DNA of 64,000 bases from Salinisphaera orenii subsp. orenii MK-B5 (GCF_003788635.1 NZ_AYKH01000014.1:1-64000); one strand, 5' to 3'; counted from the stretch's first letter, positions 39,490 to 49,343 are shown. Translations and numbers: made by a program. The notes: a model not told the origin generated them from the sequence alone.

Positions 39490-39506
39490 GGCCCCCCGAC
39501 TGTGGA

Positions 39507-39689
39507 TTAGTCGTTGTGCTGGTCGTCGACCTCCAGAATCACTGTGCCCGTCACGGCGATCAGGATCATCATCACCGTGCCCAGGACCCAGGCCAGATAC
39601 CAGGCCCCGGAATCGCCGAGCACGATGGCGAGGAACAACGCGATCAGCCCCACGAGGAACCAGAACGCGAACAGTAGAACGTTCTTCAT
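39507..39689 (-). CDS. cydX: CydX-like small subunit of cytochrome bd with an extra N-terminal helix
   Basis: 60 residues, two membrane helices. The second half, from WYLAWVLGTVMMILIAVTG to ILEVDDQHND, matches CydX (typically ~37 residues beginning M-W-Y-x-A-W-I-L-G). The first ~28 residues (MKNVLLFAFWFLVGLIALFLAIVLG) are an additional hydrophobic helix not found in E. coli CydX. CydX is needed for stability and haem content of the bd oxidase. It follows cydB by 12 bases and ends the operon before a terminator. Confidence 0.75.
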   Translation of the reverse strand: MKNVLLFAFWFLVGLIALFLAIVLGDSGAWYLAWVLGTVMMILIAVTGTVILEVDDQHND

Positions 39690-39701
39690 GACTTGATCTC
39701 C

Positions 39702-40835
39702 CTAGTAGGCGTGCTCGTCGTGTTCGATCTGCTCGGGCGTGACCTTGCCGCGCATCACCCAGAACGCCCAGCTGGTGTAGATGGCCACGATAGGGATGAA
39801 TATGGCGGTGAACACGAGCATCCAGCCCAGGGTGGTTGCGCTCGAGGAGGCGTCCCACACGGTCAGGCTGTGGCCCGGGTTCGTCGACGAGGGCATGAGG
39901 AACGGAAACATCGCCGCACCCACGGTGCCGATGGTGCCGGCCCAGGCCAGCGCGCCCAGCCACCAGGCCAGGTGCGAGAAGCCGCGGCGCGCGGCGAGCA
40001 CGCCGGCGAGCACGGCCGCGTAGACCAGCCCCGGCACCAGCCACAGCAGCGGATAGGCGCCGAAGTTGTGCAGCCAGGCACCGGCCGAGGCCTCGACGGT
40101 CTTGCGCAGCGGCATGGCCGGGCCGGCCGGGTCCGCGCCGCCGGTAATCACGTAGCCGGGCATGAACCACACCCACAATCCGCAGACCGTGAACAGCGCA
40201 AGGGCCGCCAGGCCGGCGGCCGTCAGCAGGTTGCAGGCGCGCTCGCGGATGACGCCGGTACCGCGGTTCATGACCATCGCGCCGCCCTGATAGAGGGCGA
40301 GTGCGATCGACATCAGCCCGCAGAGCACCGCGAACGGGTTGAACAGGGCGATGAAGCTGCCGGTGTAGTAGGACACCATGTTCCACTCGAAGTGAAACGG
40401 CACGCCGCGCAGCATGTTGCCCATGGCCGCGCCGAACACGATCATCGGCACCGCGCCGGAAATGAACAGCGTGACGTCCCAGAGGTTGCGCCAGCGCTGC
40501 GAGGGCAGCTTGCTGCGGTATTCGAAACCCAGCGGGCGCACGATCATGCTCCACAGCAGCACCAGCATGACGACATACAGGCCGGAGAAGGCGGTGGCGT
40601 AGATCGTCGGCCAGGCCGCGAACACGGCGCCGCCGCCCAGGATGAACCAGACCTGGTTGCCGTCCCAGTGCGGCGCGATCATGTTGATCACGGTGCGGCG
40701 TTCGCTGTCGGTGCGGCCCAGGTAGCGCAGGCCGGCGCCCACGCCCATGTCCATGCCGACCATGACGGCCAGGCCGATGAGCAGCACGCCGAGCAGCGCC
40801 CACCAGACGAGCTTGAGAACGATATAGATTTCCAT
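39702..40835 (-). CDS. cydB: cytochrome bd ubiquinol oxidase subunit II
   Basis: CydB (377 residues, E. coli 379) is the second membrane subunit of the bd quinol oxidase, which reduces oxygen at low concentrations. Characteristic regions are LVWWALLGVLLIGLAVMVGMDMGVG at the N-terminus and the NGNQVWFI-like stretch HWDGNQVWFILGGGAVFAAWP. It starts 3 bases after cydA ends, so the two are coupled. Confidence 0.96.
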   Translation of the reverse strand: MEIYIVLKLVWWALLGVLLIGLAVMVGMDMGVGAGLRYLGRTDSERRTVINMIAPHWDGNQVWFILGGGAVFAAWPTIYATAFSGLYVVMLVLLWSMIVRPLGFEYRSKLPSQRWRNLWDVTLFISGAVPMIVFGAAMGNMLRGVPFHFEWNMVSYYTGSFIALFNPFAVLCGLMSIALALYQGGAMVMNRGTGVIRERACNLLTAAGLAALALFTVCGLWVWFMPGYVITGGADPAGPAMPLRKTVEASAGAWLHNFGAYPLLWLVPGLVYAAVLAGVLAARRGFSHLAWWLGALAWAGTIGTVGAAMFPFLMPSSTNPGHSLTVWDASSSATTLGWMLVFTAIFIPIVAIYTSWAFWVMRGKVTPEQIEHDEHAY

Positions 40836-40838
40836 GGC

Positions 40839-42428
40839 TTAGGCTTGGCTCCACTGGGACGTGTGACCGGGGGCGGCGACGGCGGACTCGGTCGGCGGCG
40901 GTAGCGGGCCGTCGTCCGGGCCTTTCCTGATGAACTTCACCATCAGGAACATCTCCACGATGATGAAGACGGTGTAGAGCGCCACGAAGCCGACCAGCGA
41001 GAAGATCATGTAGCCGACAGAGTGGGTCGAGGCCGAGATCCAGGTCGGCAGCTGGCCGTAGACCGTCCACGGCTGGCGGCCGAGCTCGGCGACCACCCAG
41101 CCGGCCTCGTTGGCGATGAAGGGCACCGGGATCATCCAGGGCGCGACTTTCAGGAACCAGCGCTTGTCGACGATCTGGCCGCGCAGCGAGTAGATCGTGG
41201 CCAGGATCAGAAAGCCGAGCATGAGAAAGGCGGCGGCGACCATGATGCGAAACGACCAGAAAACCGGCGCGACCGGCGGGATGGTATCGCGTGCGGCCTG
41301 CTCGATTTGCGCCGGCGTGGCCTGGGTCACGTCCGGCGCATAGCGCTTGACCAGCAGCGCATGGCCGAGATTGTCGCCATGCGCGCGGAACTGGCGCAGC
41401 GCGTCGCGATCGTCGGGGTCTTCGCTGAGTCGTTCGAGCGCGACCAGCGCCGGGATGCCATCGCGGATGCGGGTTTCTGCGCGGCTGACCAGGTCGTTGG
41501 CGCCCACGATCGTGCCGTCGAAGGTATGGGTGACCAGTGGCGTGAGTACGTAGGGAATCTGCAGCTCGAAGCGATTCTCCATCGACTCCTGGTCCGGCCA
41601 GGCGACGACGTTGAAGCCGGCCGGTGCCTCGGCGGTCTCCCAGAGTCCTTCCATGGCGACCAGTTTGCTCGGCTGGCCTTCGCCGTTGATGAAACCCAGT
41701 GCATCGCCCAGACAGATCACGCCGATGCTGGCGAACACGCCGAACAGGGTGGCGACCCGGAACGAGCGCACCGCGACCGCCATGTGGCGCCGACGCAGCA
41801 TGTAGAAGGCGCTGATGCCGATTACGAAGATCGCGGCGGTCACGAAGCCGGCGACGCTGGTGTGCACGAACTTGGCCTGGGCGTCGTGGCTGAAGAACAG
41901 CGCGGTGAAGCTGTCCAGCTCCATGCGCATGGTCTCGGGGTTGAATTCGGCCCCGGTCGGATTCTGCATGTAGGCATTGGCGACCAGAATCCACAGCGCC
42001 GACAGGTTCGAGCCCAGCGCGACCATGTAGGTCACCAGCAGATGCTTGCCCCGCGAGAGTTTGTCCCAGCCGAACAACATCAGCCCGACCATGGTCGACT
42101 CGAGGAAGAAGGCCATCAGACCCTCGATGGCCAGCGGCGCGCCGAAGATATCGCCGACGAAGTGCGAGTAGGTCGACCAGTTGGTACCGAACTCGAATTC
42201 CATGGTCAGACCGGTGGCCACGCCGAGCGCGAAGTTGATCGCGAACAGCTTCGACCAGAACTGGGTCATCTGCCGGTACACCGGGCGACCGCTGATGACG
42301 TAGATCGTCTCCATCGTCGCCAGCAGTACGGACAGGCCGAGCGTGAGCGGCACGAACAGATAGTGATAGAGCGCGGTCGCCGCGAACTGCGAGCGGGAGA
42401 GCGCGATGACGGTTTCCAGTTCCTGCAT
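40839..42428 (-). CDS. cydA: cytochrome bd ubiquinol oxidase subunit I
   Basis: CydA (529 residues, E. coli 522) binds hemes b558, b595 and d and oxidises ubiquinol. Haem ligand His are visible in ALYHYLFVPLTLG (near residue 21) and KFVHTSVAGF (near residue 188), the Met ligand lies in the Q-loop-adjacent helix, and the ALGSNLSALWILVANAYMQNP stretch is nearly identical to E. coli. The long Q-loop places it in the E. coli-like L-subfamily. The FNR/Anr box at 42511-42524 indicates induction in low oxygen. Confidence 0.97.
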   Translation of the reverse strand: MQELETVIALSRSQFAATALYHYLFVPLTLGLSVLLATMETIYVISGRPVYRQMTQFWSKLFAINFALGVATGLTMEFEFGTNWSTYSHFVGDIFGAPLAIEGLMAFFLESTMVGLMLFGWDKLSRGKHLLVTYMVALGSNLSALWILVANAYMQNPTGAEFNPETMRMELDSFTALFFSHDAQAKFVHTSVAGFVTAAIFVIGISAFYMLRRRHMAVAVRSFRVATLFGVFASIGVICLGDALGFINGEGQPSKLVAMEGLWETAEAPAGFNVVAWPDQESMENRFELQIPYVLTPLVTHTFDGTIVGANDLVSRAETRIRDGIPALVALERLSEDPDDRDALRQFRAHGDNLGHALLVKRYAPDVTQATPAQIEQAARDTIPPVAPVFWSFRIMVAAAFLMLGFLILATIYSLRGQIVDKRWFLKVAPWMIPVPFIANEAGWVVAELGRQPWTVYGQLPTWISASTHSVGYMIFSLVGFVALYTVFIIVEMFLMVKFIRKGPDDGPLPPPTESAVAAPGHTSQWSQA

Positions 42429-42510
42429 GGGTCGGGACTCGCTGTCGGACGGTCGTCGTGACCGGGCGGTAATGCTCGGGCCAGACTAGCCCGCTGCTGT
42501 GACGGGGCAG

Positions 42511-42524
42511 TTGATCTGCATCAA
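42511..42524. promoter_or_regulatory. perfect FNR/Anr box upstream of cydA
   Basis: TTGATCTGCATCAA fits TTGAT-N4-ATCAA exactly; its near edge is 83 bases before the cydA start, in the gap between cydC and cydA. Confidence 0.8.
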
Positions 42525-42550
42525 ACGCTGTGTGGTGGGATATGGCGGGC

Positions 42551-44365
42551 TCAGGCGTGTCGGCGAAGCGATAACTCCGGTGTCGGCGCGGTTTCCCCGC
42601 GCCCGGCATCCGGTGCGTGCCGGTCCAGCCTGCGGTTGAAATAGGCGCCCTGCAGCCGCCGGTAGGTCTCGCAGTGTCGGACGAGCGTGGCGTGGTCGCC
42701 GTCGGCGACAAGTCCGGCGTTTTCGAGTACCAGGATCCGGGCGAAATCGTGCACGCGCGCCAGGTCGTGCGACACGACGATCAGCGTGCGATCCGCCAGA
42801 TGCCGCTCCAGCCGCGACCAGAGTCGGGCGGCCGTACGCATGTCCAGGCCCTCGAATGGCTCGTCGAGGATCACCAGGGGCGTATCGCGCAGCAACGCAC
42901 GGGCGATGCCGATCCGCCGGATCTGGCCGCCCGACAGGCGCAGGCCCTCTTCGCCGACGAGGGTGTCGTAGCCTTCCGGCAGAGCCATGATGTCGTCATG
43001 GATGCCGGCGACATCGGCCGCGGCGATCATGTCCTCGGCCGTGGCCTCGGGACGGCCGACGAGTAGATTCTCGCGCACGCTGGTATGGAAGAGATACACG
43101 CGCTGCGGCACGAACGCGATGCGCGCGCGCAGATCCGCCGCGCGGTAGGCGCTCAGTGGCCGCCCGTCCCAGCGGATCTCGCCTTCGCGGATCTCGGCGA
43201 GCCGCAGCAGCAGGTTGACGAACGTGGTCTTGCCGGCCCCGCTCGGGCCGACCACGGCGATGTGTTCGCCCGGCGCGATCGTGAGCGTCACCTCGCGCAG
43301 CGCCCACGTGTCGTCGGCCTGATAGCGCGTGCCGACATGGTCGAAACGGATCGCCTCGCAGGCGGGGGGCGGGGCGGGGTGTGCCGGTTCGGCGACCGCC
43401 GGCCGGCGGTCTTCGAAGGCGCGCAGCCGCGCGGTCGCGGCCCGCGCCTGGCCCAGCGCCTGCCAGGCGCCGGGCATGAGGGCCACTGCCTCGAAGCAGC
43501 CCATGACGAGCAGGATCAGTGGCGCGAAATCCACCGGCTGCAACGCGCCGGAGCGAATCAGTGGCACCAGGAAGCAGGCCGTGCCGACGAGCGCCAGATT
43601 CGTCAGCAGCAGCACGCCGGCGCTCGACAGGCCGCTGAGCTTCGACAGCTGTTTCTGGTGTGCGATCCAGTCGCGCGATAGCGCATCGATCGTCTCGCGG
43701 CGAGGCTCCAGGGCACCGAAGACCGTCAGCTCGCCGAGGCCTTCGACCCAGTCGACCGCGGCGGCCTTCATCCGCGCCGAGGTGTCGACGGCCGCCGCCC
43801 CCGGAGCGCGGCCCAGCCGGTAGGTCAGCCCCGGAAGCGCTATGCCCGCCACGCCCAGCAGGGCGAGATTCACGTGTGCTACCGCCGGGCTGTAGAGCCA
43901 CATCACCGCGACCGCGCCGAGAAGACAGGCAAGTCCCACCGTGACCGGCGCGATCAGCCGCAGATAGACATGATCCAGCGTGTCGATGTCTGCGCGCACG
44001 CGCGCCAGCAGGTCGCCGTTGCGCATATCCACCGTCGACAGCGGTTCGATCTGGCGGTAGAACCATACCCGCAGGCCGGTGAGCAGGCGCAGGGTCGCGT
44101 CGTGGGTGATCAGGCGCTCGAGATAGCGCCCGCCGGTGCGCACGATGGCCAGCCCGCGGATCACCGCCGCCGGCGTGAAGTAGTTCATGCCCGCGCCCGC
44201 GAGCCCGGCCGCCGCCATGCTGGCGATGAACCAGCCGGCCACCGCCAGTAGAGCCATGTTGGCCGAGACGGTGACGATGGAAACCGCGACGCCCAGCGCG
44301 AAGGCGCCGGCATAGGGCCGGGCCAGGCGCAGCCACCAGCGCAGATCGCTACCGAGGCTGTTCAT
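42551..44365 (-). CDS. cydC: heterodimeric ABC exporter subunit CydC
   Basis: CydDC exports glutathione/cysteine and/or handles haem, and is needed to assemble cytochrome bd. This 604-residue half-transporter has six N-terminal helices and an ATPase domain with Walker A GPSGAGKTT near residue 368, signature LSGGQIRRIGIARAL, and Walker B LVILDEPFEGLD. The start overlaps the cydD stop by four bases. cydDC lie immediately upstream of cydAB, with an FNR box between the pairs, so cydAB can be induced separately. Confidence 0.93.
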   Translation of the reverse strand: MNSLGSDLRWWLRLARPYAGAFALGVAVSIVTVSANMALLAVAGWFIASMAAAGLAGAGMNYFTPAAVIRGLAIVRTGGRYLERLITHDATLRLLTGLRVWFYRQIEPLSTVDMRNGDLLARVRADIDTLDHVYLRLIAPVTVGLACLLGAVAVMWLYSPAVAHVNLALLGVAGIALPGLTYRLGRAPGAAAVDTSARMKAAAVDWVEGLGELTVFGALEPRRETIDALSRDWIAHQKQLSKLSGLSSAGVLLLTNLALVGTACFLVPLIRSGALQPVDFAPLILLVMGCFEAVALMPGAWQALGQARAATARLRAFEDRRPAVAEPAHPAPPPACEAIRFDHVGTRYQADDTWALREVTLTIAPGEHIAVVGPSGAGKTTFVNLLLRLAEIREGEIRWDGRPLSAYRAADLRARIAFVPQRVYLFHTSVRENLLVGRPEATAEDMIAAADVAGIHDDIMALPEGYDTLVGEEGLRLSGGQIRRIGIARALLRDTPLVILDEPFEGLDMRTAARLWSRLERHLADRTLIVVSHDLARVHDFARILVLENAGLVADGDHATLVRHCETYRRLQGAYFNRRLDRHAPDAGRGETAPTPELSLRRHA

Positions 44366-46107
44366 GCCGCGATGGTCCGACTGTCAGATGCGAGCCGCGC
44401 GTAGACGCCGCCGTGCGCGAGCAGCTGCTCGTGCCTGCCCTGCTCGACGATGCGCCCGCCGTCCATCACCACGATGCGGTCGGCGTGCGCGACGCTGGCC
44501 AGGCGGTGTGCGATCAGCAGCATGCCGCGACCCTGGGCGAGCGCTTCGAGCGCAGTCACCAGACGCCGTTCGTTCTCGGCATCGAGATGGGCGCTGATCT
44601 CGTCGACCACGACGAAGCGGGCGTTGCGGACGAAGGCGCGGGCGATGGCCAGCCGCTGGACCTGGCCGCCGGACAGACGCTGGCCGCGTTCGCCGACCGG
44701 CGTATCCAGACCCCGGGGCAAAGCGGCCACGAAATCGCGAGCCTGGGCCCGATCGAGGGCGCTCCAGAGGGCGTCGTCGTTGGCCGCGGCGTCGCCGAGC
44801 AGGAGATTGTCGCGCACGCTGCCGTGAAACAGGCGCGGCTGCTGGGGCACCCAGGCCAGCTGTTCGCGCCAGCGCTCGATCGCGATCGTCTCCAGTGGCG
44901 CGCCGTTGATACGCAGATCGCCGCGATCGGCCCGGATCAGGCCGAGCAGCGCCAGCGCCAGCGTGCTCTTGCCGGCGCCGGAGGCGCCCACGACGGCGAT
45001 CGTTTCGCCGGCTGCAATGTCCAGGTCGATACCGGCCAGCGCCGGCCTGTCGCTGCCGGGGTAGGTGTAGCCGAGCGCGGCGAGCGTCACCCGTGGCGGC
45101 GCGTCGGCGAACACGTCGCGCCGCGTGCCCGGCCATTCGAGCGCGGGGGCGTCGAATATCTCGACCATGCGCTCGGCGGCGGCGATCGCCTCCATGCGTG
45201 CGTGGTAGACGCTGCCCATGTTGCGCAGCGGCAGATAGAATTCGGGGGCGAGCAGCAGTACGAGAAAGCCGGCCTCGAAGCCGATCTGGCCCCACATGAG
45301 CCGGAAGCCGATCAGCACCGCGACCAGCGCGATGCTAACGGTTGCCAAGAATTCCAGCACCAGCGACGACAGGAACGCCACGCGCAGCACGGCCATCGTA
45401 CTGCGGCGATAGTCATCGGACAGGCGCTCGATCAGTCGTGCCTCGCGGGCGCCGAGGTTGAAGATGCGCAGCGTGGTCAGCCCCTGCAACGCATCCAGGA
45501 AATGGCCGGAGAGCACGCCCATGCGCCGCCACTGGCGCTGGTTGAGCTTTTCCGCGCCCTTGCCGATGAAGATCATGAACACCGGAATCAACGGCGCGGT
45601 GGCCAGCAGGACCAGGCCCGACAGCCAGTCGATCGGCATGATGACCGCCAGAATCGCCAGCGGCAACAGCACCGCGACGGCGGTCTGCGACAGATAACGT
45701 CCGTAGTAGGCTTCGAGTTTTTCAACGCCCTCGGTCAGCGTCTCCACGAGGTCGCCGCTGGGCATGCGCCGCTGCCAGACGACCCCCAGACGCTCGATGG
45801 TGCGCAACAGGCGCTCGCGCACGACGGCCTTGATGGTGGCGCCGGCGGCAAAGCGTGCCTGCTCGCCGGCATAGCTCAGTATCGCCCGCAGGCCGATGAG
45901 CAGGAACAGGCCGACCAGCCAGGGCAGGATCGCGGTCAGTGCCGCGCCGTCGAAGATCGCGGCATCGGCGACGTGAGCCAGTACCGCGGCCTGGGCGATC
46001 ATGAGCACGCCGCCGGCACTTTCGATGGCGATCGCGCGGCTCACCGGCCGGCGCACGATGTCGCTCTCGCGCTTGAGCCAGGCGGCGGACGTGTTCGGTT
46101 GCGGCAT
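44362..46107 (-). CDS. cydD: heterodimeric ABC exporter subunit CydD
   Basis: Partner of CydC. 581 residues with six membrane helices and an ATPase domain: Walker A GASGAGKST near residue 375, signature LSGGQVQRLAIARAF, Walker B FVVVDEISAHLD (the usual DEP is DEI here). The N-terminal SAAWLKRESDIVRRPV start is typical. It is preceded by a stem-loop that ends ompW transcription. Confidence 0.93.
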   Translation of the reverse strand: MPQPNTSAAWLKRESDIVRRPVSRAIAIESAGGVLMIAQAAVLAHVADAAIFDGAALTAILPWLVGLFLLIGLRAILSYAGEQARFAAGATIKAVVRERLLRTIERLGVVWQRRMPSGDLVETLTEGVEKLEAYYGRYLSQTAVAVLLPLAILAVIMPIDWLSGLVLLATAPLIPVFMIFIGKGAEKLNQRQWRRMGVLSGHFLDALQGLTTLRIFNLGAREARLIERLSDDYRRSTMAVLRVAFLSSLVLEFLATVSIALVAVLIGFRLMWGQIGFEAGFLVLLLAPEFYLPLRNMGSVYHARMEAIAAAERMVEIFDAPALEWPGTRRDVFADAPPRVTLAALGYTYPGSDRPALAGIDLDIAAGETIAVVGASGAGKSTLALALLGLIRADRGDLRINGAPLETIAIERWREQLAWVPQQPRLFHGSVRDNLLLGDAAANDDALWSALDRAQARDFVAALPRGLDTPVGERGQRLSGGQVQRLAIARAFVRNARFVVVDEISAHLDAENERRLVTALEALAQGRGMLLIAHRLASVAHADRIVVMDGGRIVEQGRHEQLLAHGGVYARLASDSRTIAA

Positions 46108-46156
46108 GCGTTACGCGGCGGCGATCGGGAGCGGGGTTTCGGCGCGTTCACGAAAG

Positions 46157-46186
46157 CGCCGGGACAAGCCTACGCCTGTCCCGGCG
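46157..46186 (-). terminator. stem-loop between ompW and cydD
   Basis: CGCCGGGACA (46157-46166) pairs perfectly with TGTCCCGGCG (46177-46186); 10-base loop. On the minus strand it is followed by a weak CTTTC tract. It probably ends ompW transcription. Confidence 0.5.
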
Positions 46187-46226
46187 TCCGGGGCAGCCCG
46201 GATGGATGTGACCGCGACGGGGGCCG

Positions 46227-46898
46227 TTAGAAGCGATAGCCCAGTGCCAGCGTGTAGACCCAGGGGTCGATGTCCACGTCCACGTGGGTGGTGCCGGTCG
46301 CGGTGCGCACCTCCGCGGTGGTGTCGATCTGCAGGTAGCGCACGTCGGCATTGACGAGCCAGTGATCGCTGATGGCGTAGTCGAAGCCCACCTGTGCTGC
46401 CGGGCCGAAGGAATCGTCCAGGTCGATGTCCTCGATTCCCAGCGCGCGCGCTTGCGAGGAGACGTGCTCCGAGAAGAAGAAGGTGTAGTTCAGGCCCAGT
46501 CCGACGTAAGGCGTGAAAGCGGTCTTCGTGTCGAAGCGGTACTGCAGGCTGAGCGTCGGCGGCAGGTGCTTGATATCGCCCAGAGGCGCGCCATCGAGCG
46601 CGCCGCCGTCGAGTGTCAGATCATGTTTGAACGGCGAGGCCGCCAACAGTTCGAGGGCTAGGTTGTCGGTGAACAGGTAGGCGAGGGTGGCACCGAACTG
46701 CGGTTCCGAGCTGACGGCGACATCGGTGCCGGCCAGTGCGGGGGCGAGCTCGCCGTTGCGGCTCGAGGTGTCGTCGTTGGGGGCGACGTAGGTCACCCCG
46801 CCGCGCACGATCCAGTCGCCCGCCTGGGCGGCCTGGGCGCTGATCGGGACGAGGGTCGGGACCACGGCCAGAGCGGCGGCGAGGGCGAAGCGGTTCAT
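46227..46898 (-). CDS. ompW: outer-membrane protein OmpW
   Basis: 223-residue precursor with an Ala-rich signal peptide ending AQA, then an eight-strand beta-barrel ending in phenylalanine (YTLALGYRF). Segments GDWIVRGGVTYVAPND, LALELLAASPFKHDL and TPYVGLGLNYTFFF are classic OmpW. It is a small hydrophobic channel, and ompW is FNR-activated in E. coli. The ribosome site AGGAGA stands before ATG 46898, and an FNR-type box lies 61 bases upstream. Confidence 0.94.
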   Translation of the reverse strand: MNRFALAAALAVVPTLVPISAQAAQAGDWIVRGGVTYVAPNDDTSSRNGELAPALAGTDVAVSSEPQFGATLAYLFTDNLALELLAASPFKHDLTLDGGALDGAPLGDIKHLPPTLSLQYRFDTKTAFTPYVGLGLNYTFFFSEHVSSQARALGIEDIDLDDSFGPAAQVGFDYAISDHWLVNADVRYLQIDTTAEVRTATGTTHVDVDIDPWVYTLALGYRF

Positions 46899-46958
46899 GG
46901 TTGTCTCCTGGACTGGTATTGATGGAATCCATCTTGCGTGCCCGTTGACGGGGGTGAT

Positions 46959-46972
46959 TTGATCCAGGTCAA
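46959..46972. promoter_or_regulatory. FNR/Anr-type box between ompW and fnr
   Basis: TTGATCCAGGTCAA, one mismatch, identical to the site at 34414. 61 bases before ompW; 154 bases before fnr. Confidence 0.7.
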
Positions 46973-47125
46973 CGGCGCGACTTTCCGGTGCTAATCGATC
47001 GAGCGCAAGTAACTGCCTCCCAATGGGAAAGGGCGCGCCCAAGAAAGCCTGAAAGTTTCGTTCGGTTTGGCTAAGCTGGGCCCCGAAAGGGGTCTTACCG
47101 ATTCACCGAGAACAAGGCCAGGGGA

Positions 47126-47872
47126 ATGGGCGCAGCATCCCAGCAACTCGAACAGCTAAGCGAAACGTGCAGTCATTGCTCGCTGAACTATCTCTGTCTG
47201 CCCTACGGCTTGAGCCAGGATGATGTCTCCGAGCTCGAAAGGCTGGTCAGTCCCGGTACGCCGGTCGCGATGAATGCCGAACTGTTCGGCCAGGGCGATA
47301 CGCTGACGGACCTCTATGCCATCCGCGATGGCTCGATGAAGACCGTCGTGGTCGACGAGGACGGGCTGGAGCAGATTCTGGGATTCTATTACCCGGGCGA
47401 TCTGCTCGGCCTCGACGGCTTCGCCGATCAGCATCATCACTGCACGGCGGTCGCGCTCGAGTCCACCCGTGTCTGCCGCATCCCGGTCGACCGGCTGGAC
47501 CGGCTGGTGGACAAGCTGCCGAGCCTGCGTCACCAGATCATGCGGCTGATGAGTCAGGCGCTGTCCGACGAGGAACGGCTGCTGCTGACCCTCGGTCGCA
47601 AGAACAGCGAGGGCCGCATCAGCAGTCTGTTGCTCACGCTCAGTCGCCGGCGCGAGATGCGCGGGCTCGACCCGAGCCCGGTGTCGCTGAGCATGAAACG
47701 ATCGGAGCTGGCCAACTTCCTGTCGATGCGGCTGGAGACGGTCAGCCGCGTGCTCACTCGACTGCAGCGCGACGGCGTGATCCGCGTGCGCCAGAGCCGC
47801 GTCGACATCCTGGATCGCGAGGCGCTGCGTTCGCGCTCGAGCCGGGGCGCATGGGCGGCCGATCAGTCATGA
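47126..47872 (+). CDS. fnr: oxygen-sensing transcription factor FNR/Anr
   Basis: 248 residues. The N-terminal iron-sulfur cysteines C15-x2-C18-x5-C24 and a fourth Cys in HHHCTAVALE (near residue 112) match the [4Fe-4S] ligands of FNR/Anr. A beta-roll, dimer helix and winged helix follow; the recognition helix MRLETVSRVLTRL holds E-x2-S-R. It should activate genes with TTGAT-N4-ATCAA boxes when oxygen is absent, including those in the preceding 17 kb. The divergent neighbour is ompW. Confidence 0.95.
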   Translation: MGAASQQLEQLSETCSHCSLNYLCLPYGLSQDDVSELERLVSPGTPVAMNAELFGQGDTLTDLYAIRDGSMKTVVVDEDGLEQILGFYYPGDLLGLDGFADQHHHCTAVALESTRVCRIPVDRLDRLVDKLPSLRHQIMRLMSQALSDEERLLLTLGRKNSEGRISSLLLTLSRRREMRGLDPSPVSLSMKRSELANFLSMRLETVSRVLTRLQRDGVIRVRQSRVDILDREALRSRSSRGAWAADQS

Positions 47873-47975
47873 ATCGGGACGGCGCCCGGCCGCGCGCCCG
47901 CCGGGTTGCACGTTTGCCGCATCGGTTACACTGTAAGGCTTGCTTGCAATCGCCCGGTAACGGGCCGGACGGGTC

Positions 47976-49343
47976 ATGACCAGCGCGACGCAACCGAAAG
48001 TCTTCGTGCAGACCTGGGGCTGCCAGATGAACGAGTACGACTCGGCCAAGATGGTCGACGTGCTCGTCAAACAGCGCGGTGCGATGCGCGTGGGCAGCGC
48101 GGAAGCCGCCGACATCATCCTGCTCAATACCTGCTCCGTGCGCGAGAAGGCGCAGGAAAAGGTGTTTTCGCAGCTCGGCCGCTGGCGTGAGCTCAAGGAA
48201 GCGCGCCCCGAGATCGTGATCGGCGTGGGCGGCTGTGTCGCCTCGCAGGAAGGCCACGCGATCCGCGAGCGCGCGCCCTACGTGGATATGGTGTTCGGCC
48301 CGCAGACGCTGCATCGCCTGCCCGAGATGCTGGACGCGGTGCAGGACAACGGCGCCGGCGTGGTCGATATCGCCTTTCCGGAGATCGACAAGTTCGATCA
48401 CATGCCGCCGGCGAAAGCCGAGGGCGCGACCGCGTTCGTTTCGATCATGGAAGGCTGCTCGAAGTACTGCAGCTTCTGTGTCGTGCCCTACACCCGCGGC
48501 GAAGAGATCAGCCGCCCGTTCGACGATGTGATTCTCGAGGTCGCGGAGCTGGCCGATCAGGGCGTGAAGGAAATCACGCTGCTGGGGCAGAACGTCAACG
48601 GCTACCGTGGGCCGATGGAAGACGGCTCGGTCTGCGATCTGGCGATGCTGGTCGAGTTCGTGGCCGAGATCGAAGGTATTGAGCGCATCCGCTACACCAC
48701 CAGCCATCCGCTGGAATTCTCGGACGCGCTGATCGAGGCCTATGCCCGCGTGCCCAAGCTCGCCAACTATCTGCATCTGCCGGTGCAGTCCGGCTCGGAC
48801 GCGGTGCTCGCACAGATGAAGCGCGGCTATACGGCCGATCATTTCCGCGAGCGCATCGCGAAGCTGCGCGAGGTGCGCCCTGACATCAGCCTGTCGACCG
48901 ATATCATCGTTGGCCACCCGGGCGAGGGCGAGGCCGAATTCGAGGAAACGATGCAACTGGTCGATGACATCGGCTTCGACGCGGCGTTTTCCTTCGTCTA
49001 CAGCAAGCGCCCCGGCACGCCGGCCGCCGACATGGCCGATGACACGCCGCGCGAACTCAAGAAAGAACGTCTGGCACGGCTGCAGGCCCGCATCGGCGAC
49101 TTCAACCGGCAGTTCATGCAGGGCATGGTCGGTACCACCCAGCGCGTACTGGTCGAGCGCGAGTCCAAGCGCGGGGGTGGGCAGATGGCCGGCCGCACCG
49201 ATTCCAACCGCTGGGTGAACTTCGACGGCCACCCGCGGATGGCCGGGCATTTCGTCGAGGTCGAGATCACTGAGGCGCTGGACAACTCGCTGCGCGGACG
49301 TGTGGCCATCCGCGAGCCCGATCTCGCGGTGGCGGCCGGATAA
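47976..49343 (+). CDS. miaB: tRNA-2-methylthio-N6-dimethylallyladenosine synthase
   Basis: MiaB is a radical-SAM methylthiotransferase acting on i6A37 of tRNAs. In the 455-residue protein the radical-SAM cysteines are C161-x3-C165-x2-C168 (CSKYCSFC). The auxiliary cluster cysteines are C16, C53 and C87 in the UPF0004 domain, and a TRAM domain lies at the C-terminus. It heads the conserved run miaB-ybeZ-ybeY-corC-lnt. Confidence 0.97.
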   Translation: MTSATQPKVFVQTWGCQMNEYDSAKMVDVLVKQRGAMRVGSAEAADIILLNTCSVREKAQEKVFSQLGRWRELKEARPEIVIGVGGCVASQEGHAIRERAPYVDMVFGPQTLHRLPEMLDAVQDNGAGVVDIAFPEIDKFDHMPPAKAEGATAFVSIMEGCSKYCSFCVVPYTRGEEISRPFDDVILEVAELADQGVKEITLLGQNVNGYRGPMEDGSVCDLAMLVEFVAEIEGIERIRYTTSHPLEFSDALIEAYARVPKLANYLHLPVQSGSDAVLAQMKRGYTADHFRERIAKLREVRPDISLSTDIIVGHPGEGEAEFEETMQLVDDIGFDAAFSFVYSKRPGTPAADMADDTPRELKKERLARLQARIGDFNRQFMQGMVGTTQRVLVERESKRGGGQMAGRTDSNRWVNFDGHPRMAGHFVEVEITEALDNSLRGRVAIREPDLAVAAG

